A stretch of 33,044 nt of DNA from Myxococcales bacterium (GCA_021782135.1 JAJXVM010000004.1:1-33044), one strand, 5' to 3'; shown: positions 25,639 through 33,044, numbered from the stretch's first letter. Notes: generated by a model from the letters alone, not told the origin. Made by a program: numbers and translations.

Positions 25639-26406
25639 GTGCTCTTCGACCCCCACCTGCACCTGCGTGGGCTCGGCGCCCGGGACCTCGCCGACCTGGT
25701 CTTCTTCGGCGTGCGCGGCGCGCTCGGCCCCTGCGACGACGGGGTGATGCCGGCGACCGCCGCCGCGGTGCGCGCGGACCTCGAGGCGCAGACGGGCGAG
25801 CGGCTGGGCCGGCTGCGCGCCGCCGGCCTCGCCGGCTACGCCGCGCTGGGCGTCCACCCGCGCCGGATCCCGGCGCGCGGGCTCGAGGCGCTCCTGCACG
25901 ACCTCCCCGACTGGCTCGGGCGCCGCGGGGTGCGGGCCCTGGGCGAGATCGGCCTCGACCAGGGAACGCCGCGCGAGGAGCAGCTGCTGCAGCGCCAGCT
26001 CGAGCTGGCGCGCTCGCTCCGGCTGCCGGTGCTGCTCACCACGCCTTCCCGGGGGCGCGTCCCGCTCACGCGCCGCCTGCTCTCGCTGGTCCGCGAGGCG
26101 GAGCTGCCGCCCGAGCGCGTCCTGGTGGCGCGCGCCGATCCCCGCACGGTGAAGATGATCCGCGGCTGCGGCCACCTCGCCGCGCTGTCGCTCTCGGCGC
26201 GCGAGGGCGCGGTGGACGAGGCGGTCCGGCTGGTCCGCTCGCTCGGCCCCGAGGGGATCGCGCTCGCCTCCGACGCGGGCGGCGGGGGAGGGGACCTGCT
26301 CGCGCTGCCGCGCGCGGCCGACCGGCTGCGCAAGGCCGGCCTCTCCCCGGCGGTGGTGCGGCGGGTCTGCGGCGCCAACGCGCGCCGCTGGCTGGGGCTC
26401 GCCTGA
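25639..26406 (+). CDS. TatD-like metal-dependent hydrolase (TIM barrel)
   Basis: 255 residues from GTG 25639, with GAGGG overlapping the stop of the previous gene. The N-terminal metal-binding HxH appears as FDPHLHLRG. Later motifs fit an amidohydrolase/TatD fold: ALGVHPRRIP, RALGEIGLD, ARSLRLPVLLTTPSRG and a final ALASDAGGG with the C-terminal Asp. It resembles the predicted TatD-related phosphoesterase group (COG1099) more than canonical TatD DNase. Cytosolic, with no signal peptide. It converges on the HNH gene, with one base between the stop codons. Substrate unknown. Confidence 0.78.
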   Translation: MLFDPHLHLRGLGARDLADLVFFGVRGALGPCDDGVMPATAAAVRADLEAQTGERLGRLRAAGLAGYAALGVHPRRIPARGLEALLHDLPDWLGRRGVRALGEIGLDQGTPREEQLLQRQLELARSLRLPVLLTTPSRGRVPLTRRLLSLVREAELPPERVLVARADPRTVKMIRGCGHLAALSLSAREGAVDEAVRLVRSLGPEGIALASDAGGGGGDLLALPRAADRLRKAGLSPAVVRRVCGANARRWLGLA

Positions 26407-26407
26407 T

Positions 26408-27037
26408 TCAGTCCGGCTCGCCGCGATCGTCCCCGGCCGCGGCCTCGCGGGGGCGCTCCCCCGGCGCCGAGCCCGGCTCCGGGTTCGGTTCGCTCGCTCG
26501 CGCGCCGTGCGCCTCGTGGACCACGGCCTGCACGGTGGAGAGCGCCAGCCCGAGCGTGCGCGCGGCCTGGCGCTGGCTGCAGAGCCCCACCGCGAGCGCC
26601 CAGCGCAGGTGGGCCCGCTCCTCCTGCGAGAGGCGGCCGCGCACGCGCCGATGCCCGGGCTCCTGCCGGTGCGCGTTCAGGTCGGCCCACACCTCCTGCT
26701 CGGAGCCCCAGGCCAGGTTCTCCGCCCGGTTGTTGTCCAGATCGCCGTCGATGTGACGGACCTGGCAGGACTCGTCCCAGGGCATGCCGTGAAAGGCGGC
26801 GCAGATGACGCGGGCCAGCGCCAGCGCCATCCGGCGGCCGTCGAGCTCGATGACCACGGTCCGGGAGCGCTGCCGGCGCGCGCCGCCCACCGGGTGCCAC
26901 TCGACGTACTTCCAGCGGCCGAAGCCCTTGTGGCGCAGGCGGGAGTAGATCCGGCCGTCCTCCCCCGCCATGTAGTCGGGGTTCCGGACCATGGGCAAGG
27001 GGGCCAGCCTCACGCCGGCCGCGGTTCGAATCTCCAC
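26408..27037 (-). CDS. HNH homing-type endonuclease with NUMOD4 and HTH regions (copy 1)
   Basis: 209 residues from GTG 27037, chosen because GGGGAAAGG lies upstream and similarity to the neighbouring paralogue begins here; the track start at 27121 adds 28 residues over an inverted repeat. NPDYMAGEDGRIYSR is a NUMOD4-like start. The HNH core is CQVRHIDGDLDNNRAENLAWG, with the His-x-Asp and Asn-Asn...Glu-Asn residues intact. About residues 140-180, LSQEERAHLRWALAVGLCSQRQAARTLGLALSTVQAVV, form a helix-turn-helix for DNA binding. The C-terminus is Glu/Pro/Ala-rich. No intron, intein or phage gene is next to it, so it looks like a free-standing chromosomal nuclease. It lies 245 bp downstream of a close paralogue on the same strand. 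Confidence 0.82.
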   Translation of the reverse strand: MEIRTAAGVRLAPLPMVRNPDYMAGEDGRIYSRLRHKGFGRWKYVEWHPVGGARRQRSRTVVIELDGRRMALALARVICAAFHGMPWDESCQVRHIDGDLDNNRAENLAWGSEQEVWADLNAHRQEPGHRRVRGRLSQEERAHLRWALAVGLCSQRQAARTLGLALSTVQAVVHEAHGARASEPNPEPGSAPGERPREAAAGDDRGEPD

Positions 27038-27094
27038 GCCGTCAACCTTTCCCCGTCCCTCACCCGCCGCGCCGCGGCGATTGCGAATTGCAAT

Positions 27095-27140
27095 ATGCAC
27101 ATGAAAGCCGAAGTCCGCCACCCATTTGGTGGATGTGCAT
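27095..27140. promoter_or_regulatory. Compound inverted repeat in the leader of HNH copy 1
   Basis: ATGCACAT (27095-27102) pairs perfectly with ATGTGCAT (27133-27140). Inside, CCACC-CATTT-GGTGG (27118-27132) forms a second stem flush with the 3' arm. The surrounding DNA is unusually AT-rich for this window. It could be an operator, a leader RNA structure, or a recognition site for the adjacent nuclease. The rest of the gap (27038-27281) shows nothing else. Confidence 0.35.
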
Positions 27141-27281
27141 GCAGGTGCGACAATCCCCTCCCGGTGGGCGTTGGGGGCGGCGGATGCTCTCCTGTAGGGG
27201 CCGGCGGGCGGGCGGGCGCGCTCCCGCTTGCATTCAACGACCCGGCGATCGTCGAGGAGGCGTGATCGGGACGCTGGCGCG

Positions 27282-27911
27282 TCATGGTTGCCCGTCCGAT
27301 TCGCCCGACTCGACGGAATCCGGGCCGGACGCCCGCCATCTGGCGCCTGCGCTCGCCGCCGGCGCCGCTGGCAACCCCGCCGCCCGCTTCCGCAAGATCC
27401 CCTGCACCGTGGAGAGCGCCACCCCGAGCACCCGGGCCGCCTGCCGCTGGCTGCAGAGCCCGTTTCCCACCGCCCAGCGCAGGTGGGCCCGCTCGCCCGG
27501 GTTGAGCCGCCGCGCCCTCCGCGGCTCGCCCTCGGGGCCGGCGCGCAGATCGTGCCAGCACCCCCAGGCCAGGTTCTCGGCGCGGTGGTCGTCCTCGTTG
27601 CCGTCGAGGTGGACGACGCAGCTCTCCTCCTCGGGCGACGGCCCGTGAAAGGCGGCGCAGATGAGCCGCGCCAGCGCGACCGAGATCCGCTTGCCCTCGT
27701 GCTCGATGACCACGGTGCGGTTCCGCGGCCGGCGCCGGGAGGCGACCGGGTGCCAGTCCACGTACTTCCAGCGGCCGAAGCCCCGGTGGCGCAGGCGGGT
27801 GTAGATCCTCCCGTCGGCTCCCGCCATGTAGTCGGGGCTCGGGCTCATCGAGATGGGCCTCAGCTCGACGCCAGCCGGCGTCCGGACGACGACCTGGTTC
27901 TCCAAGCGCAC
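27282..27911 (-). CDS. HNH homing-type endonuclease with NUMOD4 and HTH regions (copy 2)
   Basis: 209 residues if started at GTG 27911; a TTG at 27905 is equally possible, and the track's 28031 start adds a low-complexity stretch not shared with copy 1. SPDYMAGADGRIYTR (NUMOD4-like), GFGRWKYVDWHPV, the HNH core CVVHLDGNEDDHRAENLAWG and the helix-turn-helix LNPGERAHLRWAVGNGLCSQRQAARVLGVALSTVQGIL align with copy 1 almost without gaps and with most positions identical. A local tandem duplication is the simplest origin. The core Asn-Asn of copy 1 is Asp-His here, so activity may differ. It lies downstream of moaC in the same direction, after a gap of about 340 bp. Confidence 0.78.
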   Translation of the reverse strand: MRLENQVVVRTPAGVELRPISMSPSPDYMAGADGRIYTRLRHRGFGRWKYVDWHPVASRRRPRNRTVVIEHEGKRISVALARLICAAFHGPSPEEESCVVHLDGNEDDHRAENLAWGCWHDLRAGPEGEPRRARRLNPGERAHLRWAVGNGLCSQRQAARVLGVALSTVQGILRKRAAGLPAAPAASAGARWRASGPDSVESGESDGQP

Positions 27912-28183
27912 CCCCGGGTCGGACGGAGGAAGGGATCGCGGCGAACCGGCTCGCGCCAACTTGGAGCGCCCCGCCGATCCCGCCGTCCGTGAACTCCGCC
28001 TCCCCCGCCGGACCGTCACCCGATTAGCCAAAGGCGTGCCAATCCCATCCTCCGGCGCCGCCGGTCGGCAGGGCGCTCGGGCGCAACCGATTTGTCATGT
28101 GAACACGCGGCGGGGCGCGTTGGAATGCCGTCCCGGGGCGTGCGCGATCCGGTCGCCGGAGCGCACACGATCCGACACCGTCG

Positions 28184-28204
28184 CATTGGGCAATTCACCC
28201 AATG
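28184..28204. promoter_or_regulatory. Inverted repeat between moaC and HNH copy 2
   Basis: CATTGGG and CCCAATG flank CAATTCA, a perfect 7-bp dyad with an AATT centre, typical of a repressor site. It lies 48 bp after the moaC stop, so it could instead be the moaC 3' stem, but no T-tract follows. Nothing else is recognisable in 27912-28251. Confidence 0.3.
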
Positions 28205-28251
28205 TCGCGAGATGGCGCAAACTGCGACGCGGCGGCGCGCGACGCGCCGTT

Positions 28252-28704
28252 TCAGCGCTTGCGGGCGGGCCTCGCCCGGCGCCAGTGCCCGGAGCGGCCG
28301 CCCCTCTTCTCGAGCAGCTCCACCGACTCGATCCGCATGCCGCGCTCGTAGCGCTTCAGCATGTCGTAGACCGTGAGGCAGCCGGCGGAGACGGCGGCGA
28401 GCGCCTCCATCTCCACCCCGGTCCGGTCGCGGGTGCGCACGGTGGCCTCGATCACCACGCCGCCGTCCTCCACCCTCGCCTCCACGTCCACCCCGGTCAG
28501 GGCGATGGGGTGACAGAGCGGGACCAGGTCGGGGGTCCGCTTCGCGGCCAGGATCCCGGCGAGCCGGGCGGCGGCGATCACGTCCCCCTTCTCCGACTCG
28601 CCCCGGCGCACGATCCCGGCGGTGGCGTCGGCCATGGAGACCCGGCCGCGGGCGACGGCCACCCGCTCGGTCTTCCTCTTCGCGCCGACGTCGATCATCT
28701 TCAT
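28252..28704 (-). CDS. moaC: Cyclic pyranopterin monophosphate synthase
   Basis: Acts in molybdenum cofactor biosynthesis with MoaA, converting the GTP-derived intermediate into cyclic pyranopterin monophosphate. The 150 residues include family landmarks KGDVIAAARLAGILAAKRTPDLVPLCHPI, TGVEMEALAAVSAGCLTVYDMLK and a basic C-terminal tail (HWRRARPARKR). The conserved CHP, the Glu of VEMEAL and the Asp of DMLK are present. It starts 4 bp after the trxB stop on the same strand, so the two are translationally coupled. Other moa genes are not in the window. Confidence 0.95.
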   Translation of the reverse strand: MKMIDVGAKRKTERVAVARGRVSMADATAGIVRRGESEKGDVIAAARLAGILAAKRTPDLVPLCHPIALTGVDVEARVEDGGVVIEATVRTRDRTGVEMEALAAVSAGCLTVYDMLKRYERGMRIESVELLEKRGGRSGHWRRARPARKR

Positions 28705-28708
28705 GCGG

Positions 28709-29653
28709 TCAGTCCCAGGTCTCGGTCGCGTGCTCGCCGAGCCAGCGCTCCGCGTCGATGGCGGCCACGCAGCCGGAGCCGGCGGCGGAGACCGCCTGGC
28801 GGTAGCTCGGGTCGGCCACGTCGCCGGCCGCGAAGACGCCCGGCACGCTGGTGCGGCTCGAGGGGGAGCGCACCTCGAGGTAGCCGACCTCGTTCATCTC
28901 CAGCTGGCCCCGGAAGATGGCGGTGTTCGGCTCGTGGCCGATCCCCATGAAGAGCCCCTGGACCGCCAGGTCGCGGGTGGCGCCGGTGAGCACGTTCTTG
29001 AGCCGTACCCCGGTGACGCCCTTCCCGTCCCCGAGCACCTCGTCCACCACCGCGTTCCACTCGAAGCCGATCTTGGGGTTGGCGCGGGCCCGGTCGGCCA
29101 TGATCCGGGAGGCCCGCAGCGCGTCGCGCCGGTGGATGATGGTCACCTTGGAGGCGTACTTGGTGAGGAAGGTCGCCTCCTCCACCGCGGTGTCGCCGCC
29201 GCCCACCACCGCCACCTCGGCTCCCCGGAAGAAGAAGCCGTCGCAGGTCGCGCAGGCGCTCACGCCCTTGCCCTGGTACTTCTTCTCCGACGGCAGGCCG
29301 AGCCACTTCGCCGACGCGCCGGTGGCCACGATGACCGCCTCGGCCTCGTAGAGCTGGTCGTCCTGCCAGATCTTGAAGGGCCGGCAGCCGAGCTCGACCC
29401 GGGTCACCTCGCCGAGCACGAAGCGCGTGCCGAACCGCTCCGCCTGCCCCTTCATCTTCTCCATCAGCTCGGGCCCGAGGATCCCCTCCGGGAAGCCGGG
29501 GAAGTTCTCCACGTCGCTGGTGATGGTGAGCTGCCCGCCCGGCTGCATGCCCTCGAACAGCAGCGGCTTCAGGTTGGCGCGCGCCGCGTAGAGCGCGGCG
29601 GTGTAGCCGGCCGGGCCGCTGCCGACGATGACGAGCTTCTCGTGCTGGGCCAT
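28709..29653 (-). CDS. trxB: Thioredoxin-disulfide reductase
   Basis: Flavoenzyme passing electrons from NADPH to thioredoxin in the cytosol. The 314 residues match the family. FAD-binding GSGPAGYTAALYAARA is near the N-terminus, the redox centre CATC is in VSACATCDGFF near residue 135, the NADPH-binding GGGDTAVEEATFL follows, and the C-terminal FAD motif GVFAAGDVADPSYRQ is present. AGGGGAG precedes the ATG. It heads a two-gene unit with moaC and is divergent from the SurA-DsbA gene. With that gene as neighbour, two thiol-disulfide systems lie side by side. Confidence 0.96.
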   Translation of the reverse strand: MAQHEKLVIVGSGPAGYTAALYAARANLKPLLFEGMQPGGQLTITSDVENFPGFPEGILGPELMEKMKGQAERFGTRFVLGEVTRVELGCRPFKIWQDDQLYEAEAVIVATGASAKWLGLPSEKKYQGKGVSACATCDGFFFRGAEVAVVGGGDTAVEEATFLTKYASKVTIIHRRDALRASRIMADRARANPKIGFEWNAVVDEVLGDGKGVTGVRLKNVLTGATRDLAVQGLFMGIGHEPNTAIFRGQLEMNEVGYLEVRSPSSRTSVPGVFAAGDVADPSYRQAVSAAGSGCVAAIDAERWLGEHATETWD

Positions 29654-29716
29654 GGAGCTCCCCTGGAGAGAGAGTGGAACGCCGATCCTTAGCGCGCGCC
29701 GGCTCGGCTGTCATCC

Positions 29717-29732
29717 GGGGAAGTGCTTCCCC
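29717..29732. promoter_or_regulatory. Inverted repeat in the trxB / SurA-DsbA divergent promoter region
   Basis: GGGGAAG-TG-CTTCCCC is a perfect 7-bp dyad about 64 bp from trxB and 74 bp from the DsbA-type gene. It is placed to regulate either or both. No matching activator family is recognised. Confidence 0.3.
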
Positions 29733-29805
29733 CACCCGGCTGTTTCTGGAAGAATCCCCGCCTTCTCTTCGAATCCCGTAAAGGGAGAATCGAGACACGG
29801 ACACA

Positions 29806-30876
29806 ATGCGCGTCATCTTCATCGCCTTCGCCCTCGCCGCGGCCTGCCAGTCGCCCGCCAAGACGCCGCCGGCCGAAGGCGCCACCAAGGCCGCCGCCCA
29901 GCCCTCCAGCCAGCCCGAGCTCGACCCGAAGTCGGCGGTCGCGAAGTGGGACGGGACGACCGTCACCGAGGGTGATCTGGACGACCTCATCAAGGGCGAG
30001 CAGCGCCGGCTCGAGTCCGAGCACCAGGAGCAGCTCTACAAGCTCCGCAAGGCCGGGCTCGACTCGATCGTGAACCGCAAGCTGGTGGAGGAGAAGGCGA
30101 AGGCCGCGGGGCTCGCGCCGGAGGAGCTGCTCCGCAAGGAGCTCGCCTCGCAGATCCAGCCGCCCACCGACGAGGAGATGAAGAAGGTCTACGACCAGGC
30201 CAAGGCCGGCGGCCAGCCGCTCCCCCCGTTCGCGCAGATCAAGCCGGAGATCGAGCGCTACCTGCTCCAGCAGAAGCAGCAGGAGGCGGCCAAGCGCTAC
30301 TACGAGAAGCTGCGCGCGGAGGCCAAGGTGCAGGTCCTGCTCGCGCCGTACAAGCCGGCCCGGGTCGAGGTGGCCGCGGTCGGCCCGAGCCGCGGCCCGC
30401 AGAGCGCTCCGGTCACCATCGTCGAGTTCAGCGACTTCCAGTGCCCGTACTGCGTGAAGGCGGAGCCGACCGTCAAGCAGGTGCTCGCCACCTACGGCGA
30501 CAAGGTCCGGCTCGTCGCCCGCGACTACCCGCTGCCGTTCCACGAGAAGGCGGAGAAGGCCGCCGAGGCCGCCCGCTGCGCCGCCGACCAGGGCAAGTAC
30601 TGGGAGATGCACGACAAGCTCTTCGCCAACCAGCAGGCGCTCGACGTCCCCGGCCTGAAGAAGACCGCCGGCGACCTCAAGCTCGACCAGGCGAAGTTCG
30701 ACAAGTGCCTCGACTCCGGCGAGAAGGCCAAGGAGGTCGCCGAGGACAAGAAGGCGGGCGAGGCGGCGGGCGTCAACGGCACCCCGGCCTTCTTCGTGAA
30801 CGGCATGCTCCTCTCGGGCGCGCTGCCGTTCGACTCCTTCAAGGAGGTCATCGACTCGGAGCTGCAGGGCAAGTAG
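29806..30876 (+). CDS. Lipoprotein with SurA-like N-terminal region fused to a DsbA-type thioredoxin domain
   Basis: 356 residues. The short signal ends at a lipobox-like ALAAAC (Cys14), so it is probably lipid-anchored in the cell envelope. Residues about 45-190 (VAKWDGTTVTEGDLDDLIKGE, LDSIVNRKLVEEKAKAAGL, then a coiled-coil-like charged stretch) match a SurA_N/trigger-factor-like chaperone region. Residues about 200-356 form a DsbA/Thioredoxin_4 domain: APVTIVEFSDFQCPYCVKAEP with the redox CPYC, an inserted helical region, and cis-proline GVNGTPAFFVNG. It probably oxidises or isomerises disulfides while holding clients. No strong Shine-Dalgarno is visible near the ATG. ispG follows after a terminator-like hairpin. 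Confidence 0.85.
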   Translation: MRVIFIAFALAAACQSPAKTPPAEGATKAAAQPSSQPELDPKSAVAKWDGTTVTEGDLDDLIKGEQRRLESEHQEQLYKLRKAGLDSIVNRKLVEEKAKAAGLAPEELLRKELASQIQPPTDEEMKKVYDQAKAGGQPLPPFAQIKPEIERYLLQQKQQEAAKRYYEKLRAEAKVQVLLAPYKPARVEVAAVGPSRGPQSAPVTIVEFSDFQCPYCVKAEPTVKQVLATYGDKVRLVARDYPLPFHEKAEKAAEAARCAADQGKYWEMHDKLFANQQALDVPGLKKTAGDLKLDQAKFDKCLDSGEKAKEVAEDKKAGEAAGVNGTPAFFVNGMLLSGALPFDSFKEVIDSELQGK

Positions 30877-30893
30877 CCCGCGGCTGGCGCGGA

Positions 30894-30930
30894 GGGGGGG
30901 TCGCCGGTTACCTTCTGGCGGCCCCTCTTC
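30894..30930 (+). terminator. Terminator-like hairpin between the SurA-DsbA gene and ispG
   Basis: GGGGTCGCC and GGCGGCCCC can pair with one T-G step, followed by TCTTCC. It resembles the stronger terminator at 11774 in stem sequence. The T-tract is weak, so read-through to ispG is possible. Confidence 0.55.
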
Positions 30931-30952
30931 CGTAAACCCCTGGAGGACCCTC

Positions 30953-32065
30953 GTGGGCGCCTACGATCACCAGCAGCTCCCCGCCATCGCTCCCCGCCGG
31001 GCCACCCGGCAGGTGCGCGTGGGCAACGTGCCGGTCGGAGGCGGTGCCCCGGTGGCGGTGCAGTCGATGACCACCACCGCGACCGCCGACGCCGCGGCCA
31101 CCCTGGCCCAGGTGCGCGCGCTCGCCGAGGCGGGCGCCGACATCGTGCGGCTGGCGGTCCCGGACCAGGACGCGGCGGCCGCCCTGCCGGCGATCGTGAA
31201 GGGGGCGCCGGTCCCGCTCGTCGCCGACATCCACTTCGACTACCGGCTCGCCCTGGCGGCGCTCGACGCCGGCATGCACTGCATCCGGCTCAACCCCGGC
31301 AACATCGGGTCGGCGGAGCGCGTGCGGGAGGTGGTCAAGGCCGCCTCCGAGCGCAAGGTGCCCATCCGCATCGGCGTGAACGCCGGCTCGCTGGAGGAGG
31401 AGATCGTCCAGAAGCACGGCTGGCCCACCGCCGAGGGGATGGTGGAGAGCGCCGAGCGCCACATCCGCATCCTCGAGGACCTGGGTTACCGCGAGATCAA
31501 GGTCTCGCTCAAGGCGCACGACATCGCCATGACGGTCCAGGCGAACCGGCTCTTCGCGCAGCGGTTCGAGTACCCGCTCCACCTCGGCGTCACCGAGGCG
31601 GGCACGCTCCTCGCCGGCGCGGTGAAGAGCGCCGCCGGGATCGGCATCCTCCTCGCCGACGGCATCGGCGACACCATCCGGGTCTCGCTCGCGGCCGATC
31701 CGGTGGAGGAGGTGAAGGTCGCGCGCATCCTCCTCAAGGCCATGGGGCTCAAGTTCGGCGGCGCCACGCTCACCGCCTGCCCCACCTGCGGCCGCTGCTC
31801 GGTCGGCATGATCCCCATCGCCGAGCGGGTGGAGAGCCGGCTCGGCCACCTCAAGGGCGAGGTGAACGTGGCGGTGATGGGCTGCGAGGTGAACGGTCCG
31901 GGTGAGGCGCGCGCCGCCGACGTGGGCATCGCCTTCGGGCACAACGGCGTGGGGCTCCTCTTCCGGGGCGGCGCCATCGTGAAGCGCATGAAGGTGGAAG
32001 AGCTCGAGGACGCGGTCGTCTCCGAGGCCGAGGCCATCGCGGCCTCGCGCGAGAACAAGGGCTAG
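30953..32065 (+). CDS. ispG: 4-hydroxy-3-methylbut-2-en-1-yl diphosphate synthase
   Basis: Penultimate enzyme of the MEP isoprenoid pathway, a [4Fe-4S] enzyme converting MEcPP to HMBPP. The 370 residues from GTG 30953 have GGAGG 6 nt upstream. VAVQSMTTTATAD, LVADIHFDYRLAL, RLNPGNIG and PIRIGVNAGSL are TIM-barrel landmarks. The iron-sulfur ligands are CPTCGRC and CEVNGPGEA in the C-terminal domain. It lies 76 bp behind the SurA-DsbA gene, with a hairpin between, and converges on the TMTC-like gene with 31 bp between stop codons. Confidence 0.96.
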   Translation: MGAYDHQQLPAIAPRRATRQVRVGNVPVGGGAPVAVQSMTTTATADAAATLAQVRALAEAGADIVRLAVPDQDAAAALPAIVKGAPVPLVADIHFDYRLALAALDAGMHCIRLNPGNIGSAERVREVVKAASERKVPIRIGVNAGSLEEEIVQKHGWPTAEGMVESAERHIRILEDLGYREIKVSLKAHDIAMTVQANRLFAQRFEYPLHLGVTEAGTLLAGAVKSAAGIGILLADGIGDTIRVSLAADPVEEVKVARILLKAMGLKFGGATLTACPTCGRCSVGMIPIAERVESRLGHLKGEVNVAVMGCEVNGPGEARAADVGIAFGHNGVGLLFRGGAIVKRMKVEELEDAVVSEAEAIAASRENKG

Positions 32066-32096
32066 CCTTTCGCCGGAGCGCCCGGGCCGGCGTCGA

Positions 32097-33044
32097 TCAC
32101 CTGCCGTCGCGCCCGCGCAGGTCCAGGAACAGGCCGAGGTTTCGCCGGGCCGCGAGGTCGTCGGGCGAGGCCCGCACCGCCGCCCGGAAGGCCGCCTCGG
32201 CCTCGTCGGACCGCCCCGCCCGCTGGCAGGCGATGGCGAGGGCGGTCCAGGCCTGGGCGCTGCCCGGCTCGAGCCGCGCCCCCTCTCGCAGGTCCGCCAC
32301 GGCGGCGTCGAGGCGGCCGGCGCCCTGCTCCGCGAGACCCAGCGCCTGCCAGGCCCGGGCGCGCCCCGGGTCGAGCCGCAGGGCGGTGCGGAGCGCCGCC
32401 TCGGCCTCCTCCAGCCGGCCCATCTCCAGGGCCTGCTCGCCCAGGTTGTACCAGCCGATGGGCTCGTTCGGCCCGCTGCGCGCGGCCTCGCGCAGTTCCG
32501 CCAGCGCCTCCTCCGCCCGCCCCTGGCGCCTCAGCTCGAGCCCGAGCAGCTCGTGGGCGCGCGCGTTCTCCCCGGTGACCGCGAGGGCGTGCCGGAAGAG
32601 CGTTTCCTGATCGATCCAGAGGCCGACCTGCCGCCACGAGATCGACGTGAGCAGCACCAGCGCGCACGCGGCCGCGCCGGCGAGCAGGGGAGCCGCGGCC
32701 GGCCGGCGCGCCGCCAGCGCCCGCCCGCCCCAGGCGGCGATGACGAAGATCCCGATCAGCGGCACGTAGGCGTAGTGGTCGGCCCGCGCCTGCGAGCCGG
32801 CCTGGACGACGCCGCTCATGGGGACGAGCGATCCCGCGAACCAGAGCCAGCCGGTGGTGAACCAGGGGGCCCGGCTCCGCGCCGCCCGGCCGCAGGCGGC
32901 CGCGGTCAGCGCCAGGAGCACGAGCGCGCTCGGCCCCGCGGCCCGCGTGAGCCGGGTGAGCGCGCGGTAGAGCAGGAGCGCGCCCAGGGCGTGCAGCGCC
33001 GCGTTCACGAGGTGGTGCGCGCCCGGGCTCGGCCCGAAGAGCTG
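32097..33044 (-). CDS. TMTC-like membrane protein with TPR repeats, 5' end beyond window
   Basis: The open frame continues past the right edge: upstream of the track's start at 33008 the bases encode LFGPSPGAHHLVNAALHALG, matching the TMTC motif G..PG.HHLVN..LHAL. About 315 residues are visible: several membrane segments (ALVLLALTAAACG, WLWFAGSLVPMSG, HYAYVPLIGIFVIAAWGG, LLAGAAACALVLLTSI), then at least five TPR motifs (AHELLGLELRRQGR, WYNLGEQALEMGR, WQALGLAEQGAGR, WTALAIACQRAGR, ARRNLGLFLDLRG). The N-terminal acidic catalytic loop lies outside. It is a homologue of the gene at 6578 but with a longer TPR tail. Probable membrane glycosyltransferase; substrate unknown. Confidence 0.8.
   Translation of the reverse strand, partial: QLFGPSPGAHHLVNAALHALGALLLYRALTRLTRAAGPSALVLLALTAAACGRAARSRAPWFTTGWLWFAGSLVPMSGVVQAGSQARADHYAYVPLIGIFVIAAWGGRALAARRPAAAPLLAGAAACALVLLTSISWRQVGLWIDQETLFRHALAVTGENARAHELLGLELRRQGRAEEALAELREAARSGPNEPIGWYNLGEQALEMGRLEEAEAALRTALRLDPGRARAWQALGLAEQGAGRLDAAVADLREGARLEPGSAQAWTALAIACQRAGRSDEAEAAFRAAVRASPDDLAARRNLGLFLDLRGRDGR

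Noticed and set aside
25096-26175. N-terminal extension of the ZU5 lipoprotein ORF
   Set aside because: Antisense to the small secreted and TatD-like genes; the lipoprotein signal and Shine-Dalgarno mark ATG 25095.

Overview
The window is about 70% GC, uses GTG starts freely, and is rich in secreted lipoproteins and multiheme c-type cytochromes. Gene content (OmcS-type cytochrome, 26- and 16-heme cytochromes, ZU5/Cys-rich lipoprotein) suggests a metal-reducing myxobacterium close to Anaeromyxobacter (Myxococcota, formerly Deltaproteobacteria). This is inference from composition and gene families; no database search was run.

Layout. (1) 1-3938, minus strand: thpR (cut by the window edge), glmS and glmU, i.e. 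RNA end processing and UDP-GlcNAc synthesis. (2) 4126-8218, plus: two large GT-C-fold membrane proteins, a YfhO-type protein and a TMTC-like TPR mannosyltransferase-type protein. (3) 8461-8748, minus: a small Cys-rich secreted protein. (4) 8844-23267, plus: an extracellular-electron-transfer locus of about 14.4 kb. It encodes a secreted beta-propeller, a hexaheme cytochrome that aligns closely with Geobacter OmcS (the nanowire subunit), a propeller lipoprotein, an outer-membrane beta-barrel, two GNA1162/CsgG-like lipoproteins, a parvulin/SurA-type prolyl isomerase, a 26-heme cytochrome, a 16-heme cytochrome and a second beta-propeller. I count 48 CXXCH motifs in the three cytochromes. (5) 23437-26406: a divergent pair made of a ZU5/Cys-repeat lipoprotein (minus) and a small secreted protein followed by a TatD-like hydrolase (plus). 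(6) 26408-27911, minus: two paralogous HNH endonucleases in tandem. (7) 28252-33044: moaC-trxB (minus), a SurA-DsbA fusion lipoprotein and ispG (plus), and a second TMTC-like protein (minus, cut by the window edge).

How the electron-transfer locus seems to work. Two sigma-54-type -24/-12 elements (10231 and 17290) share nearly the same 16-bp sequence. Each lies just before a perfect stem-loop that would form the very 5' end of the mRNA. One would drive the OmcS-like gene, which ends in a strong intrinsic terminator; the other would drive the prolyl isomerase-cytochrome-propeller operon. The propeller lipoprotein, barrel and CsgG-like lipoproteins sit behind the terminator. The inferred model is that the large periplasmic cytochromes and barrel carry electrons across the outer membrane to an OmcS-like filament, with the isomerase, propellers and CsgG-like lipoproteins assisting folding, export or assembly.

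A second pattern covers the 5' third of the window: five consecutive transcription units (glmS, glmU, YfhO, TMTC, first propeller) carry a -10-like hexamer 7-8 nt before the start codon and no Shine-Dalgarno, which is the arrangement expected of leaderless mRNAs.
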